Positions 49,934 through 60,634 of a stretch of DNA of 64,000 nucleotides are shown here, in pieces (the stretch's first letter is position 1; every line of letters starts with the position of its first letter). The notes below the pieces were generated by a model, which was not told where the DNA came from, did not search any database, and saw nothing but the letters and a program-made list of their open reading frames with translations. Source of the stretch: Zelonia costaricensis (taxonomy: Eukaryota > Euglenozoa > Kinetoplastea > Trypanosomatida > Trypanosomatidae); contig JASAOO010003466.1 of the NCBI GenBank assembly GCA_030849075.1, forward strand, positions 1 through 64,000, written 5' to 3'. The translations under genes were made by a program, and so were the position numbers.

Positions 49934-51195
49934 GATGCACGTGTAGCGGTGTGCGTGTGTGTGTGTGCGTGTGTGTGTGTGTGTAGTCGAGCACGGTGTG
50001 GGGGTGTCTGACTCCGTGAGTGTGCTGGCTGATGTCGATACAAGTTGGCACCCTAGCGCGCGTGTCCAGATGATGGAATCTCAGATAATCACTGGCGTTC
50101 GAGGGTGCAGGAGGGGGAAGGAGGGAAGGGGGGGGGCGTGGAAGGAGGCGGAGGAAGCGAGAGCAGCAGGAGGTGCAGGTGTGGTGGTTATGTGACGATC
50201 GCCGTGGAGATGAAGCTCGCGTAGCAAGCATCAGAGCACGCACCTTTGCGTTCACACCGCGAGTGGGAGGCGGAGGCGGAGGGGGAAGAGTTTGATGCTG
50301 TCGTGTGTCGATACACCCGCGCTCAACACATGGTGGGGGAAGGAAGTGAAGAGGGTGCACATGGATCGCTTCCCCGATCGCGTGTCTCCCTGCAACGCCC
50401 ATCCACTCTCCGACCAGCGAGCACTTACCAGCACACACACACACACACACACAGACAGAGATGTAACGTGGTGCGTGCACGCCCAGTGGTCCTTCCGCAT
50501 ACCCCCCTCCCTCCCCCCTCCCTTCGGCGTTCTCGCCGCGGCAGAAGAAGAGCGAAAACGCCGCTTCGCTTTTTTGCTTTCGCGTTTTTTTTTTTAGTTT
50601 GACCCAGACACACCCACATGCAGTTGTGCGGTGGAGGGCGCGACGCGCAAGACGCGCACAACCCGATCTACGCGGCCGTGCAGTCCACAACTAAAACGAA
50701 GAAAACCAAGAACGCTAACAAGGTGGTAGGCGCTTTGCTTTGTGGGAAGCGAGGGGGGGGGCGATTGCGGTGGAGGAAGTCTGGGAGTGGTGGTGGACCG
50801 ACCCAGACACACAGATACACACACACACACATACACACACACACACGCACACCGCTACACGTGGCGCGGGGAGCAGCGTGTGATGGCTTCAGCGTGACGC
50901 CCGCCGCAAGTGGGTGCACCCTGCGCCCACTGGGCCTCCGCTGTTCCCTCTCTCCCTCTCCTTCTCATGGGGGCAGCTCTGATGAAGCTCTTCGGCGACA
51001 AAACGACGTGTTTCGCGCTACGAGCGAGCAACCTGAAGATCAACAGATGCACACAAACACACACACATACACACATACACACATACACACACACACGTGT
51101 GAGAGTGAAGCTCAACGCGCAGGGCGGCAGCGAACGACTCTGCATGCGTGGATGGGCCACCACCAACCCCGCCGCCCGACTTCTCCGCGCAGACG
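49934..51195. other. Intergenic spacer in the synthetase array
   Basis: TG runs at about 49950-49985 lie beside the start of the left gene. There are CA runs at about 50432-50453, 50815-50850 and 51056-51097, the last close to the stop of the right gene. A T-run is at 50583-50595. No gene was seen. Confidence 0.75.
50092..50170 (-). promoter_or_regulatory. Candidate trans-splice acceptor for the 711-residue synthetase gene
   Basis: On the minus strand a ~65-base C/T-rich tract (including CCTTCCCTCCTTCCCCCTCC) leads to an AG at 50093-50092 in AACGCCAG. It is about 158 bases before the ATG, with no intervening ATG. Confidence 0.4.
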
Positions 51196-53322
51196 CTACT
51201 CCTCCACAAACAGCTGTTCGATCAGATCCTTGTAGCGCTCGTAGATTGCGCGGCGGTGCGGCTTGTTCGCGGCTGAGATGATGCCGTTCTTCGTCGTCCA
51301 GTGGTCGCCCACCAGCAGGACATGCCGCACAATGTGCGGTGGCCCACGCACCGCGTTCTTCGCGATCTCCTGGAAGGCCGCCGTCGACGCCTTGCGGAAC
51401 TCGGGGTCACGCAGGATGGCCGGCCACTCACCATGAATGCCGTGCTCGCGGGCAAACACCATCGCCTTGCACTCCGTCGTCGACGCAATCGCGCAGATGT
51501 AGTTGCGGCCCGGGTGCACCATCACACACACGCCATTCGGCACGCACAGGCTGGCCTGCGCATAGAGGGACTCGAGGTTCTCCATCGGTATGTTGTCGCC
51601 CGCGGAGTTCTTCGCCAGCGACTTGATGCGACTCACGATACGAAGCCGGCCGCGGTCGGCAATGGCGCCGACGTCGCCGGTGTGGAACCAGCCATCTGCA
51701 TCGAACACGGCCTGCGTCACACTCTCCTTCTTGAAGTAGCCCTTGAAGAGCATCGGCCCACGCAGGCACACCTCGCCGCGGGGCTCGGGCAGGTCGGTGT
51801 GCTTGTAGTCCGGCGTGTCGACCAGCTTGATCTCCACACACCGCTCCTGCTGCCCCACACACAGCACCTCCTTGTCCCCCGCCAGCTGCTTCGTGCCGTT
51901 GCCGATCGTCTCCGTCATGCCGTAGCCCTGAATGAAGCCACCCACGACGATGTTCATGAAGTTCTGTGTGGCGGAGCTGACGGGGCTGCCACCGCCGAAC
52001 ATGCTGCGGACACGGCCGCCGAGCATCTCCCGCAGCGGCGCAAAGACAACGCGGTCCCAGAACGGGGTCTGCATCCCCTCCCGCATGTAGCGCGCACGGG
52101 AGGCGAAGGCGTGGTCGAAGATGCAGCGCTCCAGCGAGCCGCGCGGCGCCAGGCTCGCCTCCATCGTCTTCTTGTAGTTGTCGAAGATGCGCGGCACGCC
52201 GACGAGCAGCGAGGGCTTGTACTCGGCCAGGTCGCCGTGCGGGTGCGCGTAGGTGCCCAGCAGCGTGCGGGGCTGCCCGAAGCCGATCCAGCAGCCACGC
52301 GTCAGCGAGATGGTGCACATCACAAACTCGAACACGTGCGAGAGCGGCAGCGCGGCGACGTAGCACTCGTCCGCCTGCAGCGGGCCGAGCAGCTCGTTCC
52401 ACTTCTCCGACATGCCCCGCACGCCGGCTGTGATGCTGCCGTACGTGTGCATGACGCCCTTCGGCTCCCCCGTCGTGCCGCTCGTGTACATGATGAGCGC
52501 TAGGGCATCGTTGTTGGTGGGGATGCTGACGGGCTTGTCCGAGAGGCCGCCGTCCTTCACCACGTCCTCCCAGGCCTTGAGCGTCACACCCGTGGCGTCG
52601 CCGATCGTAGGGAGCTTGTCCAGGTATATGATGATCGCAGGCGGCACGTCGCCACGCTTCATCATGGCCAGCAACGACGGCACGCGCTCGCCGCTCGTCA
52701 CGATGGCCGCGCAGCTCGTCTCCGTGAAGGCCTGCGCCAGCGCCTCCTCGCCGAGGTTCGCGAACATCGTCGTCAGCACCATCCCCTGCGACCACGTGCC
52801 GTACGCCGACACGAGCCACTCCCAGCGCGTCTCGAGGTACATGCCGACCTTGCAGTCGGGGGTGATGCCGAGCTCGCACAGGCCGCGTCCGAAGTTCTCA
52901 ATGGTCGACCACGCCTCCGCGTAGGAGATGTACCGCGTTTCGTCGAAGAAGGTCACATCGAACTTCCGCTGCAGCCCACTGTTCGGCTCCCCGACGAGCT
53001 CCTTGCTGACGCGGATGACCGGCCGGTACGCGAGGGCACGCTTGTTGCTGCGCGTCTTACACAGCGCCTCGAAGCGCTGCACGTAGTTCTGCCCAAAGTA
53101 CCAGCTCTCCGACAGCGCAGCGAAGGCGTGGTCACCAACCTTTGCGTGCCGATAGACCGGCGTACCCGTGGCGCACTCGGTGCCCTCCACCGGCAGTGCC
53201 TCGTCGCCGAGTCGGTTGTAGAACATCACCTGCGGATCGGCCATCACGCTTCGCGCGTTCTCCTCCTCCATCAGCTTCAGCACCGTCGACGCCAGCTTCG
53301 CGCGGTACTGCGGCGAGTCCAT
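51196..53322 (-). CDS. Long-chain fatty acyl-CoA synthetase, subfamily B, copy 1
   Basis: The protein has 708 residues from ATG at 53322 (MDSPQYRAKL). It is an adenylate-forming acyl-CoA ligase with intact motifs: ATP loop MYTSGTTGEPKGV (279-291), LPLSHVFEF, YGMTET (467-472), GWFHTGDV (544-551), and RIKSLAKNSAGDNIPMENLE with the presumed catalytic lysine near 571. GDNIP replaces the GEYIP seen in its paralogue, a small change in the hinge-lysine region. It ends ELFVEE. Protein and DNA are very close to the gene at 58511-60634, with the same length and collinear numbering, so the two are recent duplicates or kept similar by gene conversion. There is no signal peptide or clear membrane span. 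Substrate chain length is unknown. Confidence 0.95.
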   Translation of the reverse strand: MDSPQYRAKLASTVLKLMEEENARSVMADPQVMFYNRLGDEALPVEGTECATGTPVYRHAKVGDHAFAALSESWYFGQNYVQRFEALCKTRSNKRALAYRPVIRVSKELVGEPNSGLQRKFDVTFFDETRYISYAEAWSTIENFGRGLCELGITPDCKVGMYLETRWEWLVSAYGTWSQGMVLTTMFANLGEEALAQAFTETSCAAIVTSGERVPSLLAMMKRGDVPPAIIIYLDKLPTIGDATGVTLKAWEDVVKDGGLSDKPVSIPTNNDALALIMYTSGTTGEPKGVMHTYGSITAGVRGMSEKWNELLGPLQADECYVAALPLSHVFEFVMCTISLTRGCWIGFGQPRTLLGTYAHPHGDLAEYKPSLLVGVPRIFDNYKKTMEASLAPRGSLERCIFDHAFASRARYMREGMQTPFWDRVVFAPLREMLGGRVRSMFGGGSPVSSATQNFMNIVVGGFIQGYGMTETIGNGTKQLAGDKEVLCVGQQERCVEIKLVDTPDYKHTDLPEPRGEVCLRGPMLFKGYFKKESVTQAVFDADGWFHTGDVGAIADRGRLRIVSRIKSLAKNSAGDNIPMENLESLYAQASLCVPNGVCVMVHPGRNYICAIASTTECKAMVFAREHGIHGEWPAILRDPEFRKASTAAFQEIAKNAVRGPPHIVRHVLLVGDHWTTKNGIISAANKPHRRAIYERYKDLIEQLFVEE

Positions 53323-54612
53323 GGCGGCGATCTTGTGCTCTGCTGATGTTGTTCTTTTCCTCCCTTTTTGTGTGGGTGTCCTCTTTTCCGGGCAGAGCGA
53401 ACGCCAGCGGTTGTCGCCCCCTGTCGAAAGTGCGTGTACACGTGTGTGCGTGTGTGTGTTAGTGAGTGCGGCTGTGTGTCACACGAGCACCTGTCCAACT
53501 CCGTTGGCTTGGGGCCTCAAGCTTCTTCTCCTCTGTGTGCCGTGCGCGCGGCACCTTCTCCTCGTCTCTTCCTTTATTTGCGTGCGTGTGATGCTCGCCA
53601 CGACCCACTGACCGACACACACACTCTCTCGTCAAGGTATGTTCGCCTTGTGACGGCTGTGGTGGTGATGCAGGGTGGCACGGCGTGCGTGAAAGGCGCA
53701 AGCCGTGAGGTGCGTGCTGGGGGTACTGCGCCAACAAGTGGGGGAGCCAGGGATGAGGAGAGGAGGGTGAGGATCGAGCGACGGACGGAAAACACACAGT
53801 CGGCGACGACGCGAACTTGTTCGGAGTTCACGCGCGAGAGTCACCCACACAAGAGCAAAAACAGAAAGAAAACAGGGCTCGTCAGGGTCGAGATGAAACA
53901 CAACGTCCCTATGCGACACGCGGGAGGGAGGCAGAGGGGAGGCCACGCAGGGAGGGGGGGGGGGCGGGGGCACCAGCGTCCCGATACCGCGCAGATGCAC
54001 AATACACAAGAAAGAAATCGCAAAGAGAAGAGAGGGGGGAAGGGGAGGAGAACACACACTCACACCGCTGAGAGGGAGGGAGCGGAGTGGCGAGCTCGAT
54101 CGGAATGCACACGCGAAGACACACGCAAACACAAACGCAGACACACACGCGCGTACTGTGGTGTGGGGAGTGCCTCGGTGGGGTGCGGGGGGGAAGTGGT
54201 GGAAGGGGGGGAGGCGGGGCGGGCCCGGCGGTCTCCGACGGCAGCGAGAAGAAAGAAAACAGAGACAAGGCAAGAAATGAAGAAGGCGAGAGAACGGGTG
54301 GAGAGGTATGTGATTTTGTGTGTGTGTGTGTGCGCGTCACGTCGGCAGCTCACACCACGCGCGGTGTAGCGTGACGGGATGCACCACAGCAAGCAGCCGC
54401 AGCTGAAGGGAGGGGAGGTAGGGGGAAAAGAGGAGTACGAGGAGGCTAATCGAGAGAACCTAAGAAGCGAGTGAACAAGGTAGGGGAGCCTGCGGAGGAT
54501 GCGCTGAGAACAAACAAAGGCTTTGACGGTGTTGTTGGATGTTGCTGCTTTTTTTGTGTGGACGAAGTGCCGCTGCATGCGTTGTGAACCGAAGGGGAGG
54601 CCGTTGGGGAGT

Positions 54613-54647
<35 letters not shown>

Positions 54648-57600
54648 GCAAACGCGAAGCCACGCACACGCCCGCATCAGCGAGGTGGAAGGATGGAGTT
54701 GGACGAACAGAAAAAGGAGTTCAGACAAAGGCGACGGGCATCAGCAGACTTCACGCGCACACGGATTAAAAGAAAGACGCCGCATCGGCGCTTCAAAGCG
54801 CACGACGACCACGCGCGTGTCGACACGCGAGGCATCGTCGAGGTGTCAAGGTGGCAGTTGGGCGTGCAGCCACCACCCCACGTGGCGCCCCGCGTCCCCA
54901 GAGGTGCCACCCACGTAGAACCAGCCGCGAACAGCCCCCCTTCTTACTTTCATCGCAGGAAGTCACTACGCTCAGGCTCAGCACAGCTGCCAATGCTCGC
55001 CTGCGTGCGGCAACACCGAAACCGCAGTCACGCATACATCGCGCACACCACAACACTCCACCACGTCGTCACGAGGTCTCTCTTTTTGTTGTTGTTGTTG
55101 CTTCACCTTGTTCACGCCATTTTCTTTTTTTGAAGTTTGTGTTACGGTTGGGTCTTGTGTTCACGTTTGCGTGTGCGCGTGTCTGTAGAACGCTGGCAGA
55201 CATTACGGGAGGGAGATACGAGAAGGAGAAGAAGGAGAGGATGCTGGAAGAAGGGCGGGAGGAGGAAGTGGAAGCTTGACTGATGCATTCAACGTCGCAG
55301 ACATCATCTCAAGTGAACACAAAACGCACACACACACACACACACAGGCATACATATATACACTGCAGCGTCCCTCCCATCGCTTCCGCGCTTCACATTA
55401 CGTGTAGCGCTCCTGCGCAGGCGTGCTTGATCAGATCAAACTTCGAACTCAAGAGCAGCGAGCCGGAGGCATACAGGTCCAGACACTTACACACAGAGAA
55501 AGGAGGGGGTGATGGGAGAGAGAAGGGGAAAGAGAGAGAGCAGGCGATTGTTGTTGTGATGTGCGTACCTGCGCTTGCGCGTGTGTGCGCGGATTTTGAT
55601 GAAGGGGGCGGGGGGCGGCAAAGGAGGGGCCGCTCAGGGATCGCAGATTTGACGTGGAGGAGAGGGAGAGAGAGAAGGAAAGAAGATAGAGAGAGAGGGG
55701 GGCGGTGATGACGACACAACGAAGACAAACGCAAAGAGTTATGCACCCACACACACACACACACACGCAGGCAAATCGCACGCGCGCAGACAAACTCACG
55801 GACAGCCAACACACACGCTTCCGCACAATCAGGTGCGTAAAGGGAGCCCGAAAAAAAAAAAGGAGAGGAGAACCACAAACAAGCGACGTCCCACAGCGAC
55901 GGAGCCAAACAGAAGAAAGAAGGGGGAGAGGCGGAGTGGGGATTAGCGACCGGTGGGCGGTGGGCGGGGGGGGGGGGGGGGGGCCGCTCCNTGAATTTGA
56001 ACCTCCTTTTCGCACTACACATACACACACGCACACACGCATACCACGCCGTCGTACCGACGCACACGAGTGACTTCGGTCCGTCCACGTGCGACGCGCC
56101 GCAGCCCCCTTTCGCCAGCTTCGCTTTTGAGGCGTCTTTTTTTGGGCGTTGCGCCGCTGTTACCCGTCGTCCACTCCGTATTACCCCCCCCCTCTGCAGT
56201 GCACATGGTGGTGTGCGCCCGCGTGCTGATGAACGCCATCATCTGCGCGTCGACCTCCTCATGTCTGATGCCCTCCCCTTTCGTGGTCTGTGAGAGTTGA
56301 CGTGAGAGTGTGTATGTGTGTGTGTGTGTGTGTGTGTTCCCACCTTACTGCAACTTGCACGACGACACGCACCCACATAAAAACACACGCGCGCACACAA
56401 CGCTGATCGAGGGTGCATCGCACGACTTTGAATTCTCAAAAGAAAAGAAGGAAAAGGAGAAATCAGCGCCACATCTCCACAAATCACAGAAGGAGGCAAC
56501 GATCCCCATCGAGGTCAACCATACGGAGGAGGCCTACGGCAAAGAGTCTGAAGGAGCGGTGGCGCCGTCTCAGCAGGCCCCTGCCGAAGTTCATCGTGCG
56601 CATCCGCGTCACGCGAAAAGAAGAAAAAGGGGGAGGCGGACCACGCGCACGTGTGCACACTCTGCGTGCGCCTGCGCCATCAACCACACACGCAAAGAAG
56701 AGTCAGTGGAGAAGGGAGGGGAGGGAGGCGTGGCGCGTCTGCTAAAACGTGTGATCGCGCGGGACACGCGAGCAAGCAAGCCAGAGAACAAAGTGGAAAC
56801 GACGGGGGGAGGGGGGTGAAAGAAGTAAAGGAGAGGCAGGAGAAGCCACACAACCGACAAAGGACTGCCATTGGTGCGGCACCGACACGCACGCGCGCGC
56901 AATCTTGCACGCCCTCCCCCCCCCCTCCCTTCCAGGCACACGGCAAGCCAAGGTGAAGTAGAAGAGCGCAGAGAGAGACGCGGACAGACAGGCAGACATG
57001 TCTCAAGGCCGACCATGGCGACGCCGTGAAAGACGAATGCACGTACGTGCGTACCCCAACCTCGTGCGCACGTGGCGGCAAAAGACACGAAAACAAACCC
57101 AAAGACAAGACGTGTTTGTGTCGGCTCTAGGGTGTGTGAGGGTGTGTGTCTTGTATGGGGAGGATGGGGGGGGGAGTAGCCGCGACTTCAGTAGAGCAAC
57201 GCAACTCCGCAGCACGGCAGGGCCTCGCATGTTCTCCTCTGATTCCTTGCGAGAGAGAAGAGTGGGGGGACTGGGATGCGCGTGATGCACTTCACTCTTC
57301 ACCCTCCTCGCCATCCACGTCGGCCCAGGAGAGACACAAAACAAACAACAACAAAACCTCGCAGCCCATCCCCCCCCTCCCCGAAAGGAAACGAAAAAAG
57401 AGAGGCGCGAGAAGAAAAGGGGGAGAAAAAAGCGGAGCAGCAACAGAACCCAGTTTCGGTGTTGTGTGGGGGAGCTCGCCCTCCCCCCCCCTTCGACGGG
57501 CCCGAGACGCAGAGCATCGCGCCCCCCCCCCAACACACACTCCTCTCCGCCCCTACCCCACCCCACACCCCGCAACTCCCATTCCTTCCTTGATATGCAC

Positions 57601-58510
57601 ACACACACAAACTCACGCAAACACACTCGAACACAAACACGTCACGAGCTCACGCCAACTTCGTTTGTGTTTCTTTTCTTGTTGAAAAGGAGGCCCAAAA
57701 GTGCGGGGGCGGGGGGCGGAGCGGGGGGAGAAGGAAATGGGAGAAGCCGGGGCTTCGCACTTACAAGAGAGGGAAACATAACGGCAACAGACAAGAGAAG
57801 ATAGCTAGACGTGCAACACACGTGAGCACACAAAAACACACGCAAGGGAAAGGAGGTCGGACGACGATATGAACAACAAGGTGAAGAAGGAGGACGTGCC
57901 CCGCACTTCTCCGTCTTCGAAAGCGAGAAGAAGTCTGGAGAGCGAGAAAGGCGAGGAGGAGAGGAGGGGCATCACGTAGGATGGATGGGGGAGGGAGGGA
58001 GGGAGGGAGGGGGGCGGTTAGGGCGGTGGCACCGCAGTCGCTTTCTGCGTCCCTCTCTTCTCTTGTTTTTCCCCCGTGTCCTTGTTTGGTTTCCTCGTGA
58101 GAGTTCCACGCGTCTCTACGTTGATCTGCCTCTCCTCCGAAGGGACAAGACACAGAGAGAAGATAAACACCCACATCAGCATTAAGCACAGACAGAGACA
58201 CACAGGCACACAGGTACAGCACGCGCAGCGGCCAGGACCGTCCCGTCCCCCACTGCGTATTCTTGAAAACAAGCAAACAACACAAAGACGCCAAAGGGCT
58301 CGTCGACAGACGCAGGTGGAGTTTCATCGAGAAACGGGACACAAAGCGGCGGTAGGCCCCCCGTCTGTGCCTGTCGATCTGTCCCCGAGGCGTCGGCACG
58401 GTCAAGGGTGAGGCGGGAGGAGGGAGGGAGTAAAGCGCTCGCCACGACATTCGCCAGCGACGCCCTAGCTTTGCCCTCCCTCTTCTATTCATTCTTCCGC
58501 AGTGCCGCGT
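53323..58510. other. 5.2-kb spacer inside the synthetase array
   Basis: No intact gene was seen. Repeat polarity alternates along it: TG (53432-53460), CA (54110-54150), TG (54306-54330 and 54615-54644), CA (55326-55346 and 55750-55768), TG (56308-56337), then CA (56385-56400 and 57595-57640). A long G-run at 55966-55983 is followed by the ambiguous base 55991, and a GGGA repeat lies near 57990-58012. Open frames translate repeats. The alternating polarity could mark former gene borders. Confidence 0.6.
55991..55991. other. Ambiguous base (N)
   Basis: There is one undetermined base eight bases after an 18-base G-run. It probably marks a weakly sequenced or joined position, and the local length of the spacer may be wrong. 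Confidence 0.95.
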
Positions 58511-60634
58511 CTAGTCAACGTACATGGAGCGGATCGTGTCCTTGTAGCGCTCTGAGACGGCGTGGCGCTTGAGCTTACCCGCCGCCGTCAGCATGTCGTT
58601 CTCGGGCGTCCACTGATCGCTCACCACGCGCACGTAGCGCACAACCTCCTGCTTGCCGCGACCCGCGTGCGTGGCCAGCTCACGGAACGCCTCCGTCGCG
58701 GCCTTCTGGAAGTCCGGGTTCTTGAGAATCGTGGGCCACTCACCCTTGATGCCGTGCTGCTGCGCGAACACCATCGCCTTGCTCTCCGACGTGCAGGCGA
58801 TCGCGCAGATATAGTACTTGGCGGGGTTCACCATTACACACACGCCATTCGGCACGCACAGGCTCACCTGCGCGTAGAGGGACTCGAGGTTCTCCATCGG
58901 GATGTACTCGCCCAGCGCGTTCTTCGCCAGCGACTTGATGCGACTCACGATGCGAACGCGGCCGCGCTCCGCAATGGCGCCGACGTCGCCGGTGTGGAAC
59001 CAGCCATCGGCGTCAATCACGGCCTGCGTCACACTCTCCTTTTTGAAGTAGCCCTTGAACAGACTGGGGCCGCGCAGGCACACCTCGCCGCGGGGCTCGG
59101 GCAGGTCGGTGTGCTTGTAGTCCGGCGTGTCGACCAGCTTCATCTCCGTCGCCATCTCGAGCTGCCCCACGCAGCCCGGCTCAAGGTCGCACACGAGCTG
59201 CTTCGGGCCGTTGCCGATCGTCTCCGTCATGCCGAAGCCCTGAATGAAGCCGCCGAGGATGACGTTCATGAAGTTCTGCGTCGGTGCGCTGATCGGGCCG
59301 CCTCCGCCGAACATGCTGCGCACACGACCGCCGACCATCTCCCGCAGCGGCGCAAAGACAACCTCGTTCCAGAACGGCGTCTCCATGCCCGCGTGCAGGT
59401 ACTTCAGCCGCGACGCGAAGGCGTGCTCGAAGATCTTGCGCTCCAGCGAGCCGCGCGGCGCCAGGCTCGACTCCATCGTCTTCTTGTAGTTGTCGAAGAT
59501 GCGCGGCACACCGATCAGGAAGAGCGGCTTGAACTCCACGAGGTCGCCATGCGGACGGGCGTAGGTGCTGAGCAGCGTGCGGGGCTGCCCGAAGCCGATC
59601 CAGCAGCCACGCGTCAGGAATACGTTCGTCACGGTGAACTCGAAGATGTGCGCCAGCGGCAGGGCGCAGACGTAGCGCTCGTCGGGCTCCACGGCACCGC
59701 AGAGCTCGTTCAGCCGCCCGCCCATGCCGTTGATGCCCGCCGTCATCGTGCCGTACGTGTGCATGACACCCTTCGGCCCACCCGTCGTGCCGCTCGTGTA
59801 CATGATGAGCGAGAGGTCGTCGTTGTTGGTCGGCAGCGTCGTTGGGTAGTTCGACATCCCGCCGTCCTTCACCACGTCCTCCCAGGCCTTGAGCGTCACA
59901 CCCGTCGCGTCGATGCCCTCCGGCAGGGCATCGAGGTAGATCAAGATGCAGAACGGAATCGCACCGCGCCGCATCATCGCGATGAGCGAGGGCACGCGCT
60001 CGCCGACAGTCACGATGGCCGCGCAGCTCGTCTCCGCAAACGCCTCGCTGAGGGCCTCCTCGCCGAGGTTCGCGTACACGGTGGCCACGACGATGCTCTG
60101 GGACCAGATGCCGTATGCCGTCGCCAGCCACTCCCAGCGCGTCTCGAGGTAGATGCCGACCTTGCAGTCGGGGGTGATGCCGAGCTCGCACAGGCCGCGT
60201 CCGAAGTTCTGCACGACCGTCCACAGCTCGTCGTGGGTGAGGTAGCGGGTCTTGTCGTAGAAGGTGATCTCGAACAGCCGCTCCAGCCCGCTCTCCGGCT
60301 CCTTCACCAGCTCGTGCGAGACGCGGATGACCGGCCGGTACGCGAGGGCTCGCTTGTTGCCACGTGACTTGCACATTGACTCGAAGCGGTGAATGAAGTT
60401 TGGCCCGTTGTACCACTCGTTCTCCAGGCGGCGCTGCATCGCGTCAGTGACCTTTGCCTGGCGGTAGATGGGCGTGCCGTCCTCGCACTCGGTGCCCTCG
60501 ATCGCGATGTTCTCGTCGCCGAGCTGCTGGTAGCGCATCGCCCGCGGATCGGGTACGACGCGGCGGGCGTTGGCATCGTCCATCAGCTGCAGCACCGTCG
60601 CCTCTAGCGTGCTGCGGTACGAGGGAATGTCCAT
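58511..60634 (-). CDS. Long-chain fatty acyl-CoA synthetase, subfamily B, copy 2
   Basis: The protein has 707 residues from ATG at 60634 (MDIPSYRSTL); an upstream frame to 60757 begins at GTG and was rejected. Motifs: ATP loop MYTSGTTGGPKGV (279-291), LPLAHIFEF, FGMTET (467-472; Phe replaces the usual Tyr), GWFHTGDV (544-551), and RIKSLAKNALGEYIPMENLE with the presumed catalytic lysine near 571. It ends RSMYVD. Residues 145-170 and 500-560 are nearly identical to those of copy 1. It is predicted active. The function is fatty acid activation for lipid synthesis, remodelling or oxidation; location is not evident from the sequence. Confidence 0.95.
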   Translation of the reverse strand: MDIPSYRSTLEATVLQLMDDANARRVVPDPRAMRYQQLGDENIAIEGTECEDGTPIYRQAKVTDAMQRRLENEWYNGPNFIHRFESMCKSRGNKRALAYRPVIRVSHELVKEPESGLERLFEITFYDKTRYLTHDELWTVVQNFGRGLCELGITPDCKVGIYLETRWEWLATAYGIWSQSIVVATVYANLGEEALSEAFAETSCAAIVTVGERVPSLIAMMRRGAIPFCILIYLDALPEGIDATGVTLKAWEDVVKDGGMSNYPTTLPTNNDDLSLIMYTSGTTGGPKGVMHTYGTMTAGINGMGGRLNELCGAVEPDERYVCALPLAHIFEFTVTNVFLTRGCWIGFGQPRTLLSTYARPHGDLVEFKPLFLIGVPRIFDNYKKTMESSLAPRGSLERKIFEHAFASRLKYLHAGMETPFWNEVVFAPLREMVGGRVRSMFGGGGPISAPTQNFMNVILGGFIQGFGMTETIGNGPKQLVCDLEPGCVGQLEMATEMKLVDTPDYKHTDLPEPRGEVCLRGPSLFKGYFKKESVTQAVIDADGWFHTGDVGAIAERGRVRIVSRIKSLAKNALGEYIPMENLESLYAQVSLCVPNGVCVMVNPAKYYICAIACTSESKAMVFAQQHGIKGEWPTILKNPDFQKAATEAFRELATHAGRGKQEVVRYVRVVSDQWTPENDMLTAAGKLKRHAVSERYKDTIRSMYVD

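Noticed and set aside
53323..58510. A hidden intact ACS gene in the large array spacer
   Set aside because: No frame shows any ACS motif such as the ATP loop or the HTGD segment; only the idea of a lost gene is kept, as a hypothesis.
58562..60367. 601-codon plus-strand frame
   Set aside because: It is the antisense of an intact acyl-CoA synthetase gene; its His/Arg/Val-rich translation shows no motif.
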